Source of the DNA: Candidatus Magasanikiibacteriota bacterium
GTDB taxonomy: Bacteria > Patescibacteriota > Patescibacteriia > Magasanikbacterales > UBA922
Direction of reading: 5' to 3'
Assembly (NCBI GenBank): GCA_016214105.1
Contig: JACRPD010000062.1
Span: 1-24,641, forward strand
Length of the DNA stretch: 24,641 nucleotides
Shown piece after piece: positions 13,400 through 21,309 of the stretch. Position 1 is the first letter of the stretch. Each line of letters starts with the position of its first letter. Below the pieces are notes generated by a model. That model ran no database searches, was not told the origin of the DNA, and was given only the letters and a program-made list of their open reading frames with translations. Position numbers and translations under genes: made by a program.

Positions 13400-14035
13400 T
13401 TATAACTTAATCGGTTCAATCTTTGACAGCAGATACTGATTATGCGCTTGTTCCAGTGGTTCTAAGAGCTTGCGCCGTTTGGTCAACAGTATAGCATACT
13501 TTGTTTCTAATTGCAAGTAGTTGCTGTATTGATAACGAAAATTTTGGTTATATGCTTCTTCATTGCGACCAAACGCTTCACGCGCCCGTTTAACTCCGGC
13601 CGCGCCAAAACCATCCAATTTATCAGCGTCCCGCAGTATCCATGCTGTGTCATATTTACGCGCCGTACAATTCCAATGATATCTAACGGCGTAAAGCAAT
13701 TCGATTTTTTCCGCGCGGATTAATAAATCAAATTCTCTATCATTCTTAAACCACTCCAGCAACATTTGATAAGATAATTCGTGATGTTCGTGATTAGAAC
13801 CGCTTAACACTTTTTCTTTTGTTCTGCCAATATCATGCAGCCACCCGGCTAACTCGCACAAAAATGGATGCTTTGCTTTTTCACCCCGCGCTATCTGTCT
13901 GACCCACGCGACCACTCTACAAATATGATCAAATCCATGCGCCGGCACCGGTGTTTTAGCAAATAACTGTTTTACTCTTAGCTTAACGTGATCCAACAAC
14001 TTTTGTTGAGCTTCATTGCAAATGAATTCTCTCAT
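13400..14035 (-). CDS. HD domain phosphohydrolase
   Basis: This 211-residue protein has the HD metal-binding pattern: HGFDH (His33, His37), LAGWLHDIGR (His67-Asp68), EHHELS (about 83-88) and RDADKLDGFGAAG with a further Asp at about 134. This fits the metal-dependent phosphohydrolases of the HD superfamily, whose substrates range from nucleotides to cyclic dinucleotides; the substrate is not visible here. The start codon overlaps the murA stop in an ATGA arrangement (14032-14035), so translation is probably coupled. The plus-strand sequences downstream up to the repeat hold nothing else I can name. Confidence 0.88.
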   Translation of the reverse strand: MREFICNEAQQKLLDHVKLRVKQLFAKTPVPAHGFDHICRVVAWVRQIARGEKAKHPFLCELAGWLHDIGRTKEKVLSGSNHEHHELSYQMLLEWFKNDREFDLLIRAEKIELLYAVRYHWNCTARKYDTAWILRDADKLDGFGAAGVKRAREAFGRNEEAYNQNFRYQYSNYLQLETKYAILLTKRRKLLEPLEQAHNQYLLSKIEPIKL

Positions 14036-15342
14036 ACTCTCTCAATCTTCGCGCCAACTCCCTTTAATTTGTCCACCAGATTTTCGTAACCGCGGTCAAT
14101 CGCGTAAGAATTGCGCAAAACCGACTTGCCCTTGGCGGCCAACATCGCAATCACGATAACGACTGCCGGACGAATCGCCGGCGGGCACATCAATTCGTTG
14201 GCGCGGAATTTAATCGGCCCTTCCACAAAAACACGGTGGGGATCCAACAAAGCGATTTTTGCGCCTAATTTTTGCAAATCCAAATAATAAATCGCCCGGT
14301 TTTCATAAATCCAATCATGCACTAGAGTGCGGCCTTTGGCTTGAGTCAGGATTGGAACAAACAGCGGCAGATTATCAATATTTAAACCCGGAAACGGCCG
14401 GCCGTAAATCTTATCCGGCAAAGCGATTAAATTTGACGGTTCAAACTTAACATCAACAATCGCAAATTTTCCATTTTTTGATTTCCGGCGGTTTAACAAA
14501 TGATATTTCTGACCCATCACAGACAATTTTTCCAATTCCAATTCCAAAAAATCCAGCGGACAATTCTTTACGATCAACGGCGACTTGGTCGTGGCCGCGA
14601 CGGAAAAAAATGTCATTGCTTCAATCGGATCCGGCATGACGTGATAATTAGGGACCGGTTTTAATTTTTTGACTCCGGTTATTTTCAAAGTCGTGGAGCC
14701 TATGCCTTGAATCTTCGCGCCGGCTTTAACCAAAAAATAACAGAGATCTTGCACCATGTAATTAGATGACGTAAATTTAATCACACTTTCTCCCGACGCC
14801 ATTGCCGCGGCCATAATCGCGTTTTCCGTCGGCGTATCTCCGGACTCATACATTACCACATCTGCCGAATGCAGGGGCAGATTTCTCACTTCATAATATT
14901 TGACCCTGGATTCAACTTTCACGCCAAATTTTTCCAAAGCAAAAAGATGCGGCTTGATCGTGCGCGATCCCAAACGACAGCCGCCGGATTTATAGATTTT
15001 ATATTGTTTTTCCCGCGCCGCCAAAGCGCCGAGCAAAAGCAAAGAAGACCTGGTCATCTCGCAAGCGCGGCGATTCATGCCCGGCATATTAAATTTACCG
15101 CCGGTATCCAAAAACAATGTGTGTTCATCCCGCCACTCAATCTTGGCGCCAATGCTTTTTAAAATTTCCAATATACGAAAAACCTCCTCAATCCGCGGCA
15201 CATCGCGCAACACTATTTTACCGCGAATCATCAGCGAAGCGCACAAAATCGCCACCGCCGAATTCTTCGCCGCGCCGACCTCTATCGACCCGTGTAATTT
15301 TTTGCCACCATTGATTATGAACTTAGCCATACCAGGAAACAT
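14032..15342 (-). CDS. murA: UDP-N-acetylglucosamine 1-carboxyvinyltransferase
   Basis: This enzyme of the first committed step of peptidoglycan synthesis transfers enolpyruvate to UDP-GlcNAc. It is 436 residues from the ATG at 15342, which has GAGAG about 7 bases upstream. A later ATG at 15330 (MAKFIINGG) is the alternative. Key elements: the Lys-Asn pair in GAAKNSAVA, the TRSSLLLLGALAA arginine region, the active Cys in GGCRLGSRTIKPHL, the Asp of FPGLNIDNLPLF, YENR, and IDRGYENLVDKL near the end. All residues needed for catalysis seem present. The insert KYHLLNRRKSKNGK and variant GLNIDN motif make it a divergent copy. It precedes the HD gene with a 4-base overlap. Confidence 0.93.
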   Translation of the reverse strand: MFPGMAKFIINGGKKLHGSIEVGAAKNSAVAILCASLMIRGKIVLRDVPRIEEVFRILEILKSIGAKIEWRDEHTLFLDTGGKFNMPGMNRRACEMTRSSLLLLGALAAREKQYKIYKSGGCRLGSRTIKPHLFALEKFGVKVESRVKYYEVRNLPLHSADVVMYESGDTPTENAIMAAAMASGESVIKFTSSNYMVQDLCYFLVKAGAKIQGIGSTTLKITGVKKLKPVPNYHVMPDPIEAMTFFSVAATTKSPLIVKNCPLDFLELELEKLSVMGQKYHLLNRRKSKNGKFAIVDVKFEPSNLIALPDKIYGRPFPGLNIDNLPLFVPILTQAKGRTLVHDWIYENRAIYYLDLQKLGAKIALLDPHRVFVEGPIKFRANELMCPPAIRPAVVIVIAMLAAKGKSVLRNSYAIDRGYENLVDKLKGVGAKIERV

Positions 15343-15369
15343 TGATTTTCTCTCGAAGTATGGTAATAT
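15342..15369 (+). promoter_or_regulatory. Possible promoter of the PEGA gene
   Basis: TTGATT (15342-15347) is 16 bases from TAATAT (15364-15369), with a TG before the -10 box. It overlaps the start codon of murA on the other strand. This is weaker evidence than for the other promoters. Confidence 0.4.
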
Positions 15370-15396
15370 TATAGAACAAAAAGCTAAAATAAGCAA
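15368..15396 (-). promoter_or_regulatory. Predicted promoter of murA
   Basis: On the minus strand a perfect TATAAT (15368-15373) has TTGCTT (15391-15396) 17 bases upstream. The start near 15361 gives a leader of about 19 bases before the ATG at 15342. Confidence 0.6.
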
Positions 15397-15430
15397 TGGG
15401 TTTAAAAATTGAAAATTGAAAATTCCAACT

Positions 15431-16765
15431 ATGTATCCAAAAACCCGCTTGACTCGGTCAATCCGCCGCCTCATAATGCTTGGCTTGATTTTGATTTATT
15501 TAATCATCGCGCCGATTATTATCGCTTACACCGCCGGCTACCGCTACGATTTTCAAACTGGCGAGATTAAACAAACAGGGGTCTTAAGTATTGATGTCAA
15601 ACCTAAAACAGCGCAAGTATTTATCAATGGCGCATTGATGAAAGAAAGCCTGCCGATTTACCTGCCAAATCGCGCGCCCGGCAGTTATAAAATAAAAATC
15701 TCTTTGCCCGGATATAAAGATTGGGAAAAAGATATTTTGATTGAAAGCAAAAAAACCGCTTATATAAAAAAAGTCACTCTTTTCAAAGAATCATTGCCAA
15801 TGGAAATAATGAAAGAATACGCGAAAAACATATTGGATGTTAGCTTCTCGCCAACCGCCTCGTTTTCTTTAATTACTTCGGAACAAGATGGGGTTTACGA
15901 AGTTGATTTAATAAATTTAAATAATTTTTCTTCTCAAACCATGATTCGTGTTAAAGCCGACGTTAAACCGGAGATTTCATGGTCGCCATTTAATGATTTT
16001 GCTTTCGTAAAAACCACTGCTGACGAAACAGAGTCCATGATGCTTTTTGATGCTAACAACTCTACCGCAAATAAAACTTATGATTTCACAAAAGAAACTT
16101 CCGGCGCGCAATGGGCTACTGCTTCATCCATTCCGACACTATACTTAAAAAGCGGCGGCAAAATAATTTCTCTCACCACTGATAACAGCAAAGAGTTAAC
16201 TGCCGCCGTGGCCGATGTCTGGTATGTTGAATCGGAAAACGCCATCTGGCTAAAAACGGAAAGCAAAGGACTGGTTTCAACTGATTCTAACGGCCAAGAA
16301 ACAAACAAAATTATTTTAAGAGAAGAAACTGACAAAATTATTGATATTAATTCCTCGCGCGTTATCACCGGTAGGGGCCAAGACACTATTATAACCCAGA
16401 TAGAAGACAAAAAAGTCAAAGAAACTGCTATCGCCCCAACGCAAAATATTTTTTTCAATCAAAAAACCGGTGAATGGCTCGCGTGGTCGCCGTGGGAACT
16501 CTGGACTATTTACAAAGATGGAAAAACCGCGCTTCTGAACCGCACCGGTGAAAAAATAGATTATGTACTCCCGCTGGATGATTACGGCGTTCTTCTGTTG
16601 GCTTCGGAAAATAAAATCACCGGATTTAATCCGGGATATTACATAACACACGATCTCCTTAACAATGTCCAGATTGGACGGATTGCCGCCAACACCGAAC
16701 AGCGAAAAATTTTCTTCTTCGGCGAAGTTGCTGAGAAGAGAGGGCTGTATGAGTTGAATTATTAA
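15431..16765 (+). CDS. PEGA-domain membrane protein
   Basis: This is 444 residues from the ATG at 15431; a TTG five codons earlier is possible but lies in an ATTGAAAA repeat run. Basic N-terminal residues (KTRLTRSIRR) precede a helix at about residues 15-37 (LIMLGLILIYLIIAPIIIAY), so the protein is anchored with the rest outside. A PEGA domain follows at about 50-115 (GVLSIDVKPKTAQVFING, APGSYKIKISLPGYKDWEKD), a fold that often acts in surface adhesion or sensing. The remainder is a series of beta-rich repeats such as SWSPFNDFAF and LAWSPWELW, compatible with a propeller-like domain (inference). It is divergent from murA and convergent with the rmlA-type gene. Similar proteins are common in Patescibacteria. 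Confidence 0.85.
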   Translation: MYPKTRLTRSIRRLIMLGLILIYLIIAPIIIAYTAGYRYDFQTGEIKQTGVLSIDVKPKTAQVFINGALMKESLPIYLPNRAPGSYKIKISLPGYKDWEKDILIESKKTAYIKKVTLFKESLPMEIMKEYAKNILDVSFSPTASFSLITSEQDGVYEVDLINLNNFSSQTMIRVKADVKPEISWSPFNDFAFVKTTADETESMMLFDANNSTANKTYDFTKETSGAQWATASSIPTLYLKSGGKIISLTTDNSKELTAAVADVWYVESENAIWLKTESKGLVSTDSNGQETNKIILREETDKIIDINSSRVITGRGQDTIITQIEDKKVKETAIAPTQNIFFNQKTGEWLAWSPWELWTIYKDGKTALLNRTGEKIDYVLPLDDYGVLLLASENKITGFNPGYYITHDLLNNVQIGRIAANTEQRKIFFFGEVAEKRGLYELNY

Positions 16766-16793
16766 TGTGCTGTTAGGTCAGTTGGTTATTTTT

Positions 16794-16867
16794 ACACTCG
16801 CTGAGACCCCCTCCTGCCTCCCCGTTTGGCTGAGCGCTCACGACGAAGCCCTACGAGGGGGAGGGAC
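16794..16867. repeat. CTCCT/AGGAG-family element with nested palindrome
   Basis: ACACTCGCTGAGACCCCC is followed by CCTCCCC, then the insert GGCTGAGCGCTCACGACGAA with GCC, then CTACGAGGGGGAGGGAC. The inner insert is found again at 18104-18125 in an otherwise identical element. It fills much of the gap between the PEGA and rmlA-type genes. Confidence 0.85.
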
Positions 16868-16882
16868 GTTCTTTCACCAAAA

Positions 16883-17974
16883 TTACATTTCAATCACCGT
16901 CTTATCCCCCACCACCATCCGATGCCCTTCCGCTTCTTGGTGGTGTTTTTTTATAATCTTGACACCCTTGCCGATCAAACTGCCGGTAATTTTTATATCA
17001 CAATTGATATCGCAATTTTCCAGAATAATGGAATTGTTTATTTTCGCTTGTTTGATTTCTGCCCCCTGCCCAACTGTCACATATGGCCCGATTTCGCAAT
17101 TTTCCAAAATGCAATTTTCTGCGATTATCGCCGGGCCGATTATTTTAACGCCAACGCCAACTCGCGAACCGATACCGATTTTCACCTTACCAACAATTTG
17201 AGCCGACGCGTCAATCGCGCCATGGTTAGGAAAATGGCTTCCCCCCATTTGGTCCAACAATAATTTATTAGCAACCAGCAAATCTTCGGCTAAACCGGTG
17301 TCTTTCCACCAGCCGGTAATTTCTTTATAGCCGACTTTATGATTATTTTTTAACAAATAAGAATGAATGCTGGAAATTTCATATTCGCCACGCGCGCTTC
17401 TGGCAATGTTGTCAAACGCTTTAAAAAATACTTTCGGGCCGTATAAATAAATTCCGGTAACCGCGAAATTGTTTGGCGGATTGGCCGGCTTTTCCAGCAC
17501 GTCAATCAATTCTTTGTTTTCATTAAACACCGGCACGCCGAATCTTTGCGGATCCGGCACTTCAGATAACGCCAGCAAACAGTCATACCTGCCCTGATTA
17601 AATTCATCAACCATCTCTTTGATGCCACCTAAAATAATATTATCGGATAAATAAAACAGGAACGGATCATTGCCGATAAAATCCTGCGCTTCTTTAACCA
17701 CATGAGCGATGCCTTGCGGTCCCCCGCGCTGTTCATAAAATTTTATTTTAATGTTCCAATGTCCGCCATCGCCGATATATTTCTGCAAATCAGTTTCGCC
17801 AGGATTAACATTGATAAAAATTTCGTCAATCCCCGCTTCCACCGCTTTTTCAATCGCGTGAAAAATCATCGGCTTGTTGGCAAGCGGCAGTAAGTGCTTA
17901 TTTGTGGTGGTGGTGATTGGATACAAGCGCGTCGCTCGTCCACCGCCGGTTAAGATTGCTTTTTTGATTTTCAT
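16883..17974 (-). CDS. rmlA: Sugar-1-phosphate nucleotidyltransferase (RmlA type, long form)
   Basis: This is 363 residues from the ATG at 17974. The N-terminal domain has AILTGGGRATRLYPIT (usually GGxGTRLxPxT), NKHLLPLANKPMI, FLFYLSDNII and GWWKDTG. The C-terminal part (about residues 260-350) has hexapeptide repeats of a left-handed beta helix (IGIGSRVGVGVKIIG, ILENCEIGPYVTVG). This fits the long form of glucose-1-phosphate thymidylyltransferase, which makes dTDP-glucose for rhamnose synthesis, though the exact nucleotide and sugar are not proven. A longer frame to 18028 exists, but its first 18 residues come from the neighbouring palindromic repeat, so the later start is preferred. Confidence 0.85.
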   Translation of the reverse strand: MKIKKAILTGGGRATRLYPITTTTNKHLLPLANKPMIFHAIEKAVEAGIDEIFINVNPGETDLQKYIGDGGHWNIKIKFYEQRGGPQGIAHVVKEAQDFIGNDPFLFYLSDNIILGGIKEMVDEFNQGRYDCLLALSEVPDPQRFGVPVFNENKELIDVLEKPANPPNNFAVTGIYLYGPKVFFKAFDNIARSARGEYEISSIHSYLLKNNHKVGYKEITGWWKDTGLAEDLLVANKLLLDQMGGSHFPNHGAIDASAQIVGKVKIGIGSRVGVGVKIIGPAIIAENCILENCEIGPYVTVGQGAEIKQAKINNSIILENCDINCDIKITGSLIGKGVKIIKKHHQEAEGHRMVVGDKTVIEM

Positions 17975-17988
17975 ACTTTCTTTGAAAG

Positions 17989-18140
17989 TCTCCTCCCCTC
18001 GTAGGGGAGGAAAAAGGAGGGGTCTCAACGAGTGTAAAATATCAAACTGTATCAGTTTAGCGTTTAGACACTCGCTGAGACCCCCTCCTCGCCTCCCCGT
18101 TCGGCTGAGCGCTCACGACGAAGCCCTACGAGGGGGAGGG
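17989..18140. repeat. Large inverted pair of CTCCT/AGGAG elements
   Basis: The left arm (17989-18035) has CCTCCCCTCGTAGGGGAGG and then GGGGTCTCAACGAGTGT. The right arm (18068-18140) has ACACTCGCTGAGACCCCC, then a nested GGCTGAGCGCTC palindrome, then CTACGAGGGGGAGGG. The centre has AAACTG-TAT-CAGTTT (18044-18058). It spans nearly the whole gap between the rmlA-type gene and the next glycosyltransferase. Confidence 0.88.
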
Positions 18141-18150
18141 ATTCTTTAAA

Positions 18151-19245
18151 CTACCAAAAAATTAACGACCGAAACACCTTATAATACACCCCCATCACCG
18201 GATTGCCGATATATTTCAATACCGGATTTTCCACTGATTTTTCCTGAAAATAAATCCCGCTGACCGAGTTTTTAAATAATTCTTTGTCAGTCACTTTTCT
18301 GATGCTCTGAATGTGTTTTCTCTTTCCCAGCCACAATTTCCAACTGCTTGATTTCAGCCAATATTGATAAACTTTAACCCTCTCTCTTGCCCAACCACCC
18401 TTAAAAGCAAACAGCCAAAGCCCGATTTCCAAGACCAAAGCCATTGGCAGGAGCAGAAACAATGTCGGCCAGCGGAAAAACATCAGCATTGTGCCATAAC
18501 GGTTGCGCTCCATCCAATAAAATTTCATGATACTGCGGCTAAATTGATATTTATGATAAAACACCGAATCGCGGACTAAAGCAATTTTGTAGCCAACAGC
18601 GCGCAAACGAAAAGAAAATTCCAAATCCTCATGATACATGAAAAAATCGCTGTCCCACAATCCGTACTGTTTTAATAAATCCGCGCGCATCATAACCGCC
18701 GCGCCGCTGGCATAGGCAATTTCTTTGACAGGTGAAAAATTCAAATCACGCAATGGCAAACGATACTCGCTGCAAAAACCAAAACCCAAATATTGAAACG
18801 CGTTGCCGGCGCTATTGATGAATTCCGTTTCCGGATGCAATAGCATCAATGACTGCGCCGCGCCAATTGTTTTATCGTTTTCCATTGCCGCGACAAGCGG
18901 TTCTAGACAATTCGCGGCCATGAAACCGTCATTGTTGTGGAGAAAAACATAATCAAATCCGTTTGCCAAAGCCCGTTTTATTCCCTCATTATTCCCGCCA
19001 GCGAAACCTAAGTTTTCTTTTTGCGCCAAAAGTGTAACATGGGGAATTTCTACTCCTGACAGAGGCATTACCGTGTCTTCAATAAATCCGACTGACGAAC
19101 CATGCTCCGGATGCGGATTATCCACAATCACAAATTCTAATTTATCTTTTGGATAAGTTATTTTTTTCAAAGCTGAAACCACATCGTCTAGATACGGCTC
19201 GCAGTGGAACGACAAATAAACTAAGGCGATTTTGGGATAATTCAT
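18151..19245 (-). CDS. GT2 family glycosyltransferase
   Basis: This 364-residue protein has a GT-A fold N-terminal domain: IALVYLSFHCEPYLDDV, FVIVDNPHPEHGS, ENLGFAGGNNEGIKRAL at about 77-93, and VFLHNNDGFM at about 100-109 where the usual DxD is N-N-D. The catalytic-base region is FFMYHEDLEFSFRLRAVGY at about 201-219. A hydrophobic helix at about 261-281 suggests membrane contact. It resembles rhamnosyl- and other surface-glycan transferases; the sugar is not predictable. Its start overlaps the previous gene's stop by 4 bases (ATGA). It is the last glycosyltransferase of the cluster before the repeat pair. Confidence 0.9.
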   Translation of the reverse strand: MNYPKIALVYLSFHCEPYLDDVVSALKKITYPKDKLEFVIVDNPHPEHGSSVGFIEDTVMPLSGVEIPHVTLLAQKENLGFAGGNNEGIKRALANGFDYVFLHNNDGFMAANCLEPLVAAMENDKTIGAAQSLMLLHPETEFINSAGNAFQYLGFGFCSEYRLPLRDLNFSPVKEIAYASGAAVMMRADLLKQYGLWDSDFFMYHEDLEFSFRLRAVGYKIALVRDSVFYHKYQFSRSIMKFYWMERNRYGTMLMFFRWPTLFLLLPMALVLEIGLWLFAFKGGWARERVKVYQYWLKSSSWKLWLGKRKHIQSIRKVTDKELFKNSVSGIYFQEKSVENPVLKYIGNPVMGVYYKVFRSLIFW

Positions 19246-20093
19246 ATTTTAGTTTTTACATATTTGTGCTTGCCACGCCACTTCCACAAGTAACTAAACC
19301 AGCTGGACAGATGAATCCGCGCTAATTTATTTTTAAACAACGCTTTGATAATTCCCGGCACTTTGGCTGACTCCCGCGCGTGCATGTGCCTGATAACTAT
19401 ATCATGGACATAATAAACCGGCCAGCCGTGCTCCCACATCGTATGGCACCAATCACAGTCTTCCAGATACATAAAATACCGGTCATCAAACCAGCCGATT
19501 TGGTCAACCACTTCTTTTCTCACCACTAACGCCGCGCCCAAAACCCAGTCAACCGGACGAGTGGCATTGTGGTCAAAATCTTTCATGATTAATTTGTCCG
19601 TATGTTTTTTCACCCACTTATATTTTCGGTCAAAATTAATTTGTTTTAACGGCTTAATCAAAATTGACGGCAGATCAAAACGATAGCAAGAATATTGCAA
19701 CGTGCCGTCTAAATTAACCAGTTTCGGACCGATACAGCCAATCTTCGGATGCTCGTCCAAATATTTAATAATCCGCTCAATCACGCGCGAATTTTCCGGC
19801 AGAATCGTATCGCGGTTCAAAGCAAAATAATACCGCGCCGGCGCGTCTTTGAAACCGACAACATTGCCTCTGCCAAAACCGATATTTCCTCCGCAGTTGA
19901 TATATTTAACCAATGGAGTTGGAAATTTTGCTTTTAGTTCCTCTTTTAAACTGTCTCTGTTTTCCGAACAGTCAGTCACCGTAATCTGCGCCGTGTACGA
20001 CGAGTTTTGCAAGTCCTTTACCAAAGAATCCACCGCGCGGAGGATGTCGTCTTTACAAAGATAATTCACGAATACGATATGGATATCCTTCAT
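19242..20093 (-). CDS. GT2 family glycosyltransferase
   Basis: This 283-residue protein has a GT-A fold: IHIVFVNYLCKDDILRAVDSL, NCGGNIGFGRGNVVGF at about 76-91, FALNRDTILPE near 100, and the YFMYLEDCDWCHTMWEHGW stretch near 222-240 with the Glu-Asp pair typical for the catalytic base. The general pattern is close to WbbL-like rhamnosyltransferases (family knowledge, moderate confidence). No transmembrane helix is evident. It overlaps the next glycosyltransferase by 4 bases, so the two are probably translationally coupled. The upstream gap of 76 bases has scattered CTAATA repeats. Confidence 0.9.
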   Translation of the reverse strand: MKDIHIVFVNYLCKDDILRAVDSLVKDLQNSSYTAQITVTDCSENRDSLKEELKAKFPTPLVKYINCGGNIGFGRGNVVGFKDAPARYYFALNRDTILPENSRVIERIIKYLDEHPKIGCIGPKLVNLDGTLQYSCYRFDLPSILIKPLKQINFDRKYKWVKKHTDKLIMKDFDHNATRPVDWVLGAALVVRKEVVDQIGWFDDRYFMYLEDCDWCHTMWEHGWPVYYVHDIVIRHMHARESAKVPGIIKALFKNKLARIHLSSWFSYLWKWRGKHKYVKTKI

Positions 20094-20099
20094 AGCCCA

Positions 20100-20164
20100 C
20101 TAATATGACGACCGCTAATAACACTAATAATATATCGTGATATTTTTCTAATACATCGCTAATA
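20100..20164. repeat. Scattered CTAATA repeats
   Basis: CTAATA occurs five times (20100, 20115, 20124, 20148, 20159) with uneven spacing of 9 to 24 bases, around ATATCGTGATAT. It may be a decayed version of the tandem-unit arrays. AT-richness makes chance partly possible. Confidence 0.4.
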
Positions 20165-20169
20165 TTTTT

Positions 20170-21198
20170 TTATATTTTCCGTATTTCCCTCCAACCAATT
20201 TTTCGTCTATCTCTTATCTCATATCTCTTATCTCTCAACGCTTTTCTCAATCTCCAAATCTCCATCAAACCTTTCAACACCTTTCTGTCAAACAAAATAA
20301 AATAAACCAGCTTCTTCAATTCATACCACAGAATCCAAGGAAAATCAAGCAGGAAATTCTGCCAGTACTCATTTTTGTAAAGCGTCATTAAATGATTTTT
20401 ATAGCTGTGATATTTGACCAATTCTGACTGTTTTTTCTTGTTTTCAATCGCTGACCTATCACCATGCTCTTTTGGCCCAGCGGCTGAACGGTCATGATAC
20501 GCGACCGCGCCATACAAAACCGCAGACTTCCAACCGGCGCTGTTCAACCTAAATGCCAAATCCACATCTTCTTTATATGATTGGAAAGATTCATCCAAAA
20601 ATCCAATCTCATCAATTGCTTTTTTTCTAAACAGGACAATGGCGCCGGAAACACCAAAAACTTCGGGTGTGTAAGTTTGTAAGTTCGTAAGTTTGTAAGT
20701 TGACCAAAATTCTCCCGTATGCGACTCAACGACTCGCCTGTTTCTAAACAGATGCAACCCTAACGAATCAATCTGATCAGTAAAACCTTGTTTTAATTTA
20801 TCTGCGTCGTCAATATCTGCGGAAAAATCCCAACGCATCAACCGCGGGCTCACAGCCGCCACGCCAAAATTCTCATCCATAAATTTAACCATTTTCTCAA
20901 TACAATCTCCCTCTAAATACAAATCTTGATTGATAATCAAAAAATAATTACTTGTACAACTTTTGTAAAGCTGCGTATGCCCCCCGGCAAAACCTTTATT
21001 CTCGCCATTTATTATCAATTCATGCTCAAAAGGGAAATCTTGAAGTTCGGTTTTAATCTTCTCTACCGTGTTATCGCTTGAAGCATTGTCAAGAATAACC
21101 AGCTTCCAATCCTTGAAAGTTTGTTTTTTAAGAGAATCAAAAAGCATAGGGATGTATTTTGCCCCGTTCCAAGTAACAAGATGAAGACTAAGTTTCAT
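20170..21198 (-). CDS. GT2 family glycosyltransferase with repeat-encoded loop and tail
   Basis: This 342-residue protein has LSLHLVTWNGAKYI, LVILDNASSDNT at about 33-44, ENKGFAGGHTQLY and YFLIINQDLYLEGD (DxD-like region at about 85-98). FQSYKEDVDLAFRLNSAGW carries the catalytic-base Asp. Two places are made of tandem repeats in the DNA: residues 166-176 (TYKLTNLQTYT region) from an octamer array, and residues 322-331 (DKRYEIRDRR region) from a heptamer array. Neither resembles the family core. Since 7- and 8-bp units are not multiples of 3, gain or loss of one unit would shift the frame. The gene is otherwise intact. The sugar substrate is unknown. Confidence 0.9.
   Translation of the reverse strand: MKLSLHLVTWNGAKYIPMLFDSLKKQTFKDWKLVILDNASSDNTVEKIKTELQDFPFEHELIINGENKGFAGGHTQLYKSCTSNYFLIINQDLYLEGDCIEKMVKFMDENFGVAAVSPRLMRWDFSADIDDADKLKQGFTDQIDSLGLHLFRNRRVVESHTGEFWSTYKLTNLQTYTPEVFGVSGAIVLFRKKAIDEIGFLDESFQSYKEDVDLAFRLNSAGWKSAVLYGAVAYHDRSAAGPKEHGDRSAIENKKKQSELVKYHSYKNHLMTLYKNEYWQNFLLDFPWILWYELKKLVYFILFDRKVLKGLMEIWRLRKALRDKRYEIRDRRKIGWREIRKI
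20208..20235. repeat. Tandem heptamer TATCTCT x4 in the glycosyltransferase tail
   Basis: TATCTC starts at 20208, 20215, 20222 and 20229, a strict period of 7. It is read in frame near the C-terminus as a highly charged Arg/Asp/Glu stretch. The core is the same as in the atpA-atpH decamer array. Confidence 0.85.
20671..20702. repeat. Tandem octamer GTAAGTTN x4 in a glycosyltransferase gene
   Basis: Four octamers differ only in their last base (T, C, T, G). They are read in frame as residues 166-176. It is the same core as in the 8181-8265 array (AAGTTTGT is a rotation of GTAAGTTT). Confidence 0.9.
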
Positions 21199-21220
21199 AA
21201 GTTTACTTAGTTCTGCGAAA

Positions 21221-21309
21221 CCCCTTCTCCTTTTAGGAGAAGGGTAAGGGATGAGGTCTTGTCCGTTCGCTGAGACCTCACCCTGTCCCTCTCCTACGAG
21301 GAGAGGGGA
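21221..21309. repeat. Inverted pair of CTCCT/AGGAG elements overlapping a gene end
   Basis: The left arm (21221-21259) is CCCCTTCTCC-TTTT-aggagaaggg type, then GATGAGGTCT. The right arm (21266-21309) is TTCGCTGAGACCTCACCC, then CCCTCTCCTACGAGGAGAGGGG. The stop codon of the next glycosyltransferase (21278-21280) lies inside CCTCACCC of the right arm. Confidence 0.88.

Noticed and set aside
15343..15474. N-terminal extension of murA with a hydrophobic stretch
   Set aside because: It overlaps the divergent PEGA gene and promoter region, and MurA is cytoplasmic; the ATG at 15342 with GAGAG upstream fits family length.
17975..18028. 18-residue N-terminal extension of the nucleotidyltransferase
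   Set aside because: The extension is encoded by the palindromic repeat; the conserved family start MKIKKAILTGGG is at 17974.
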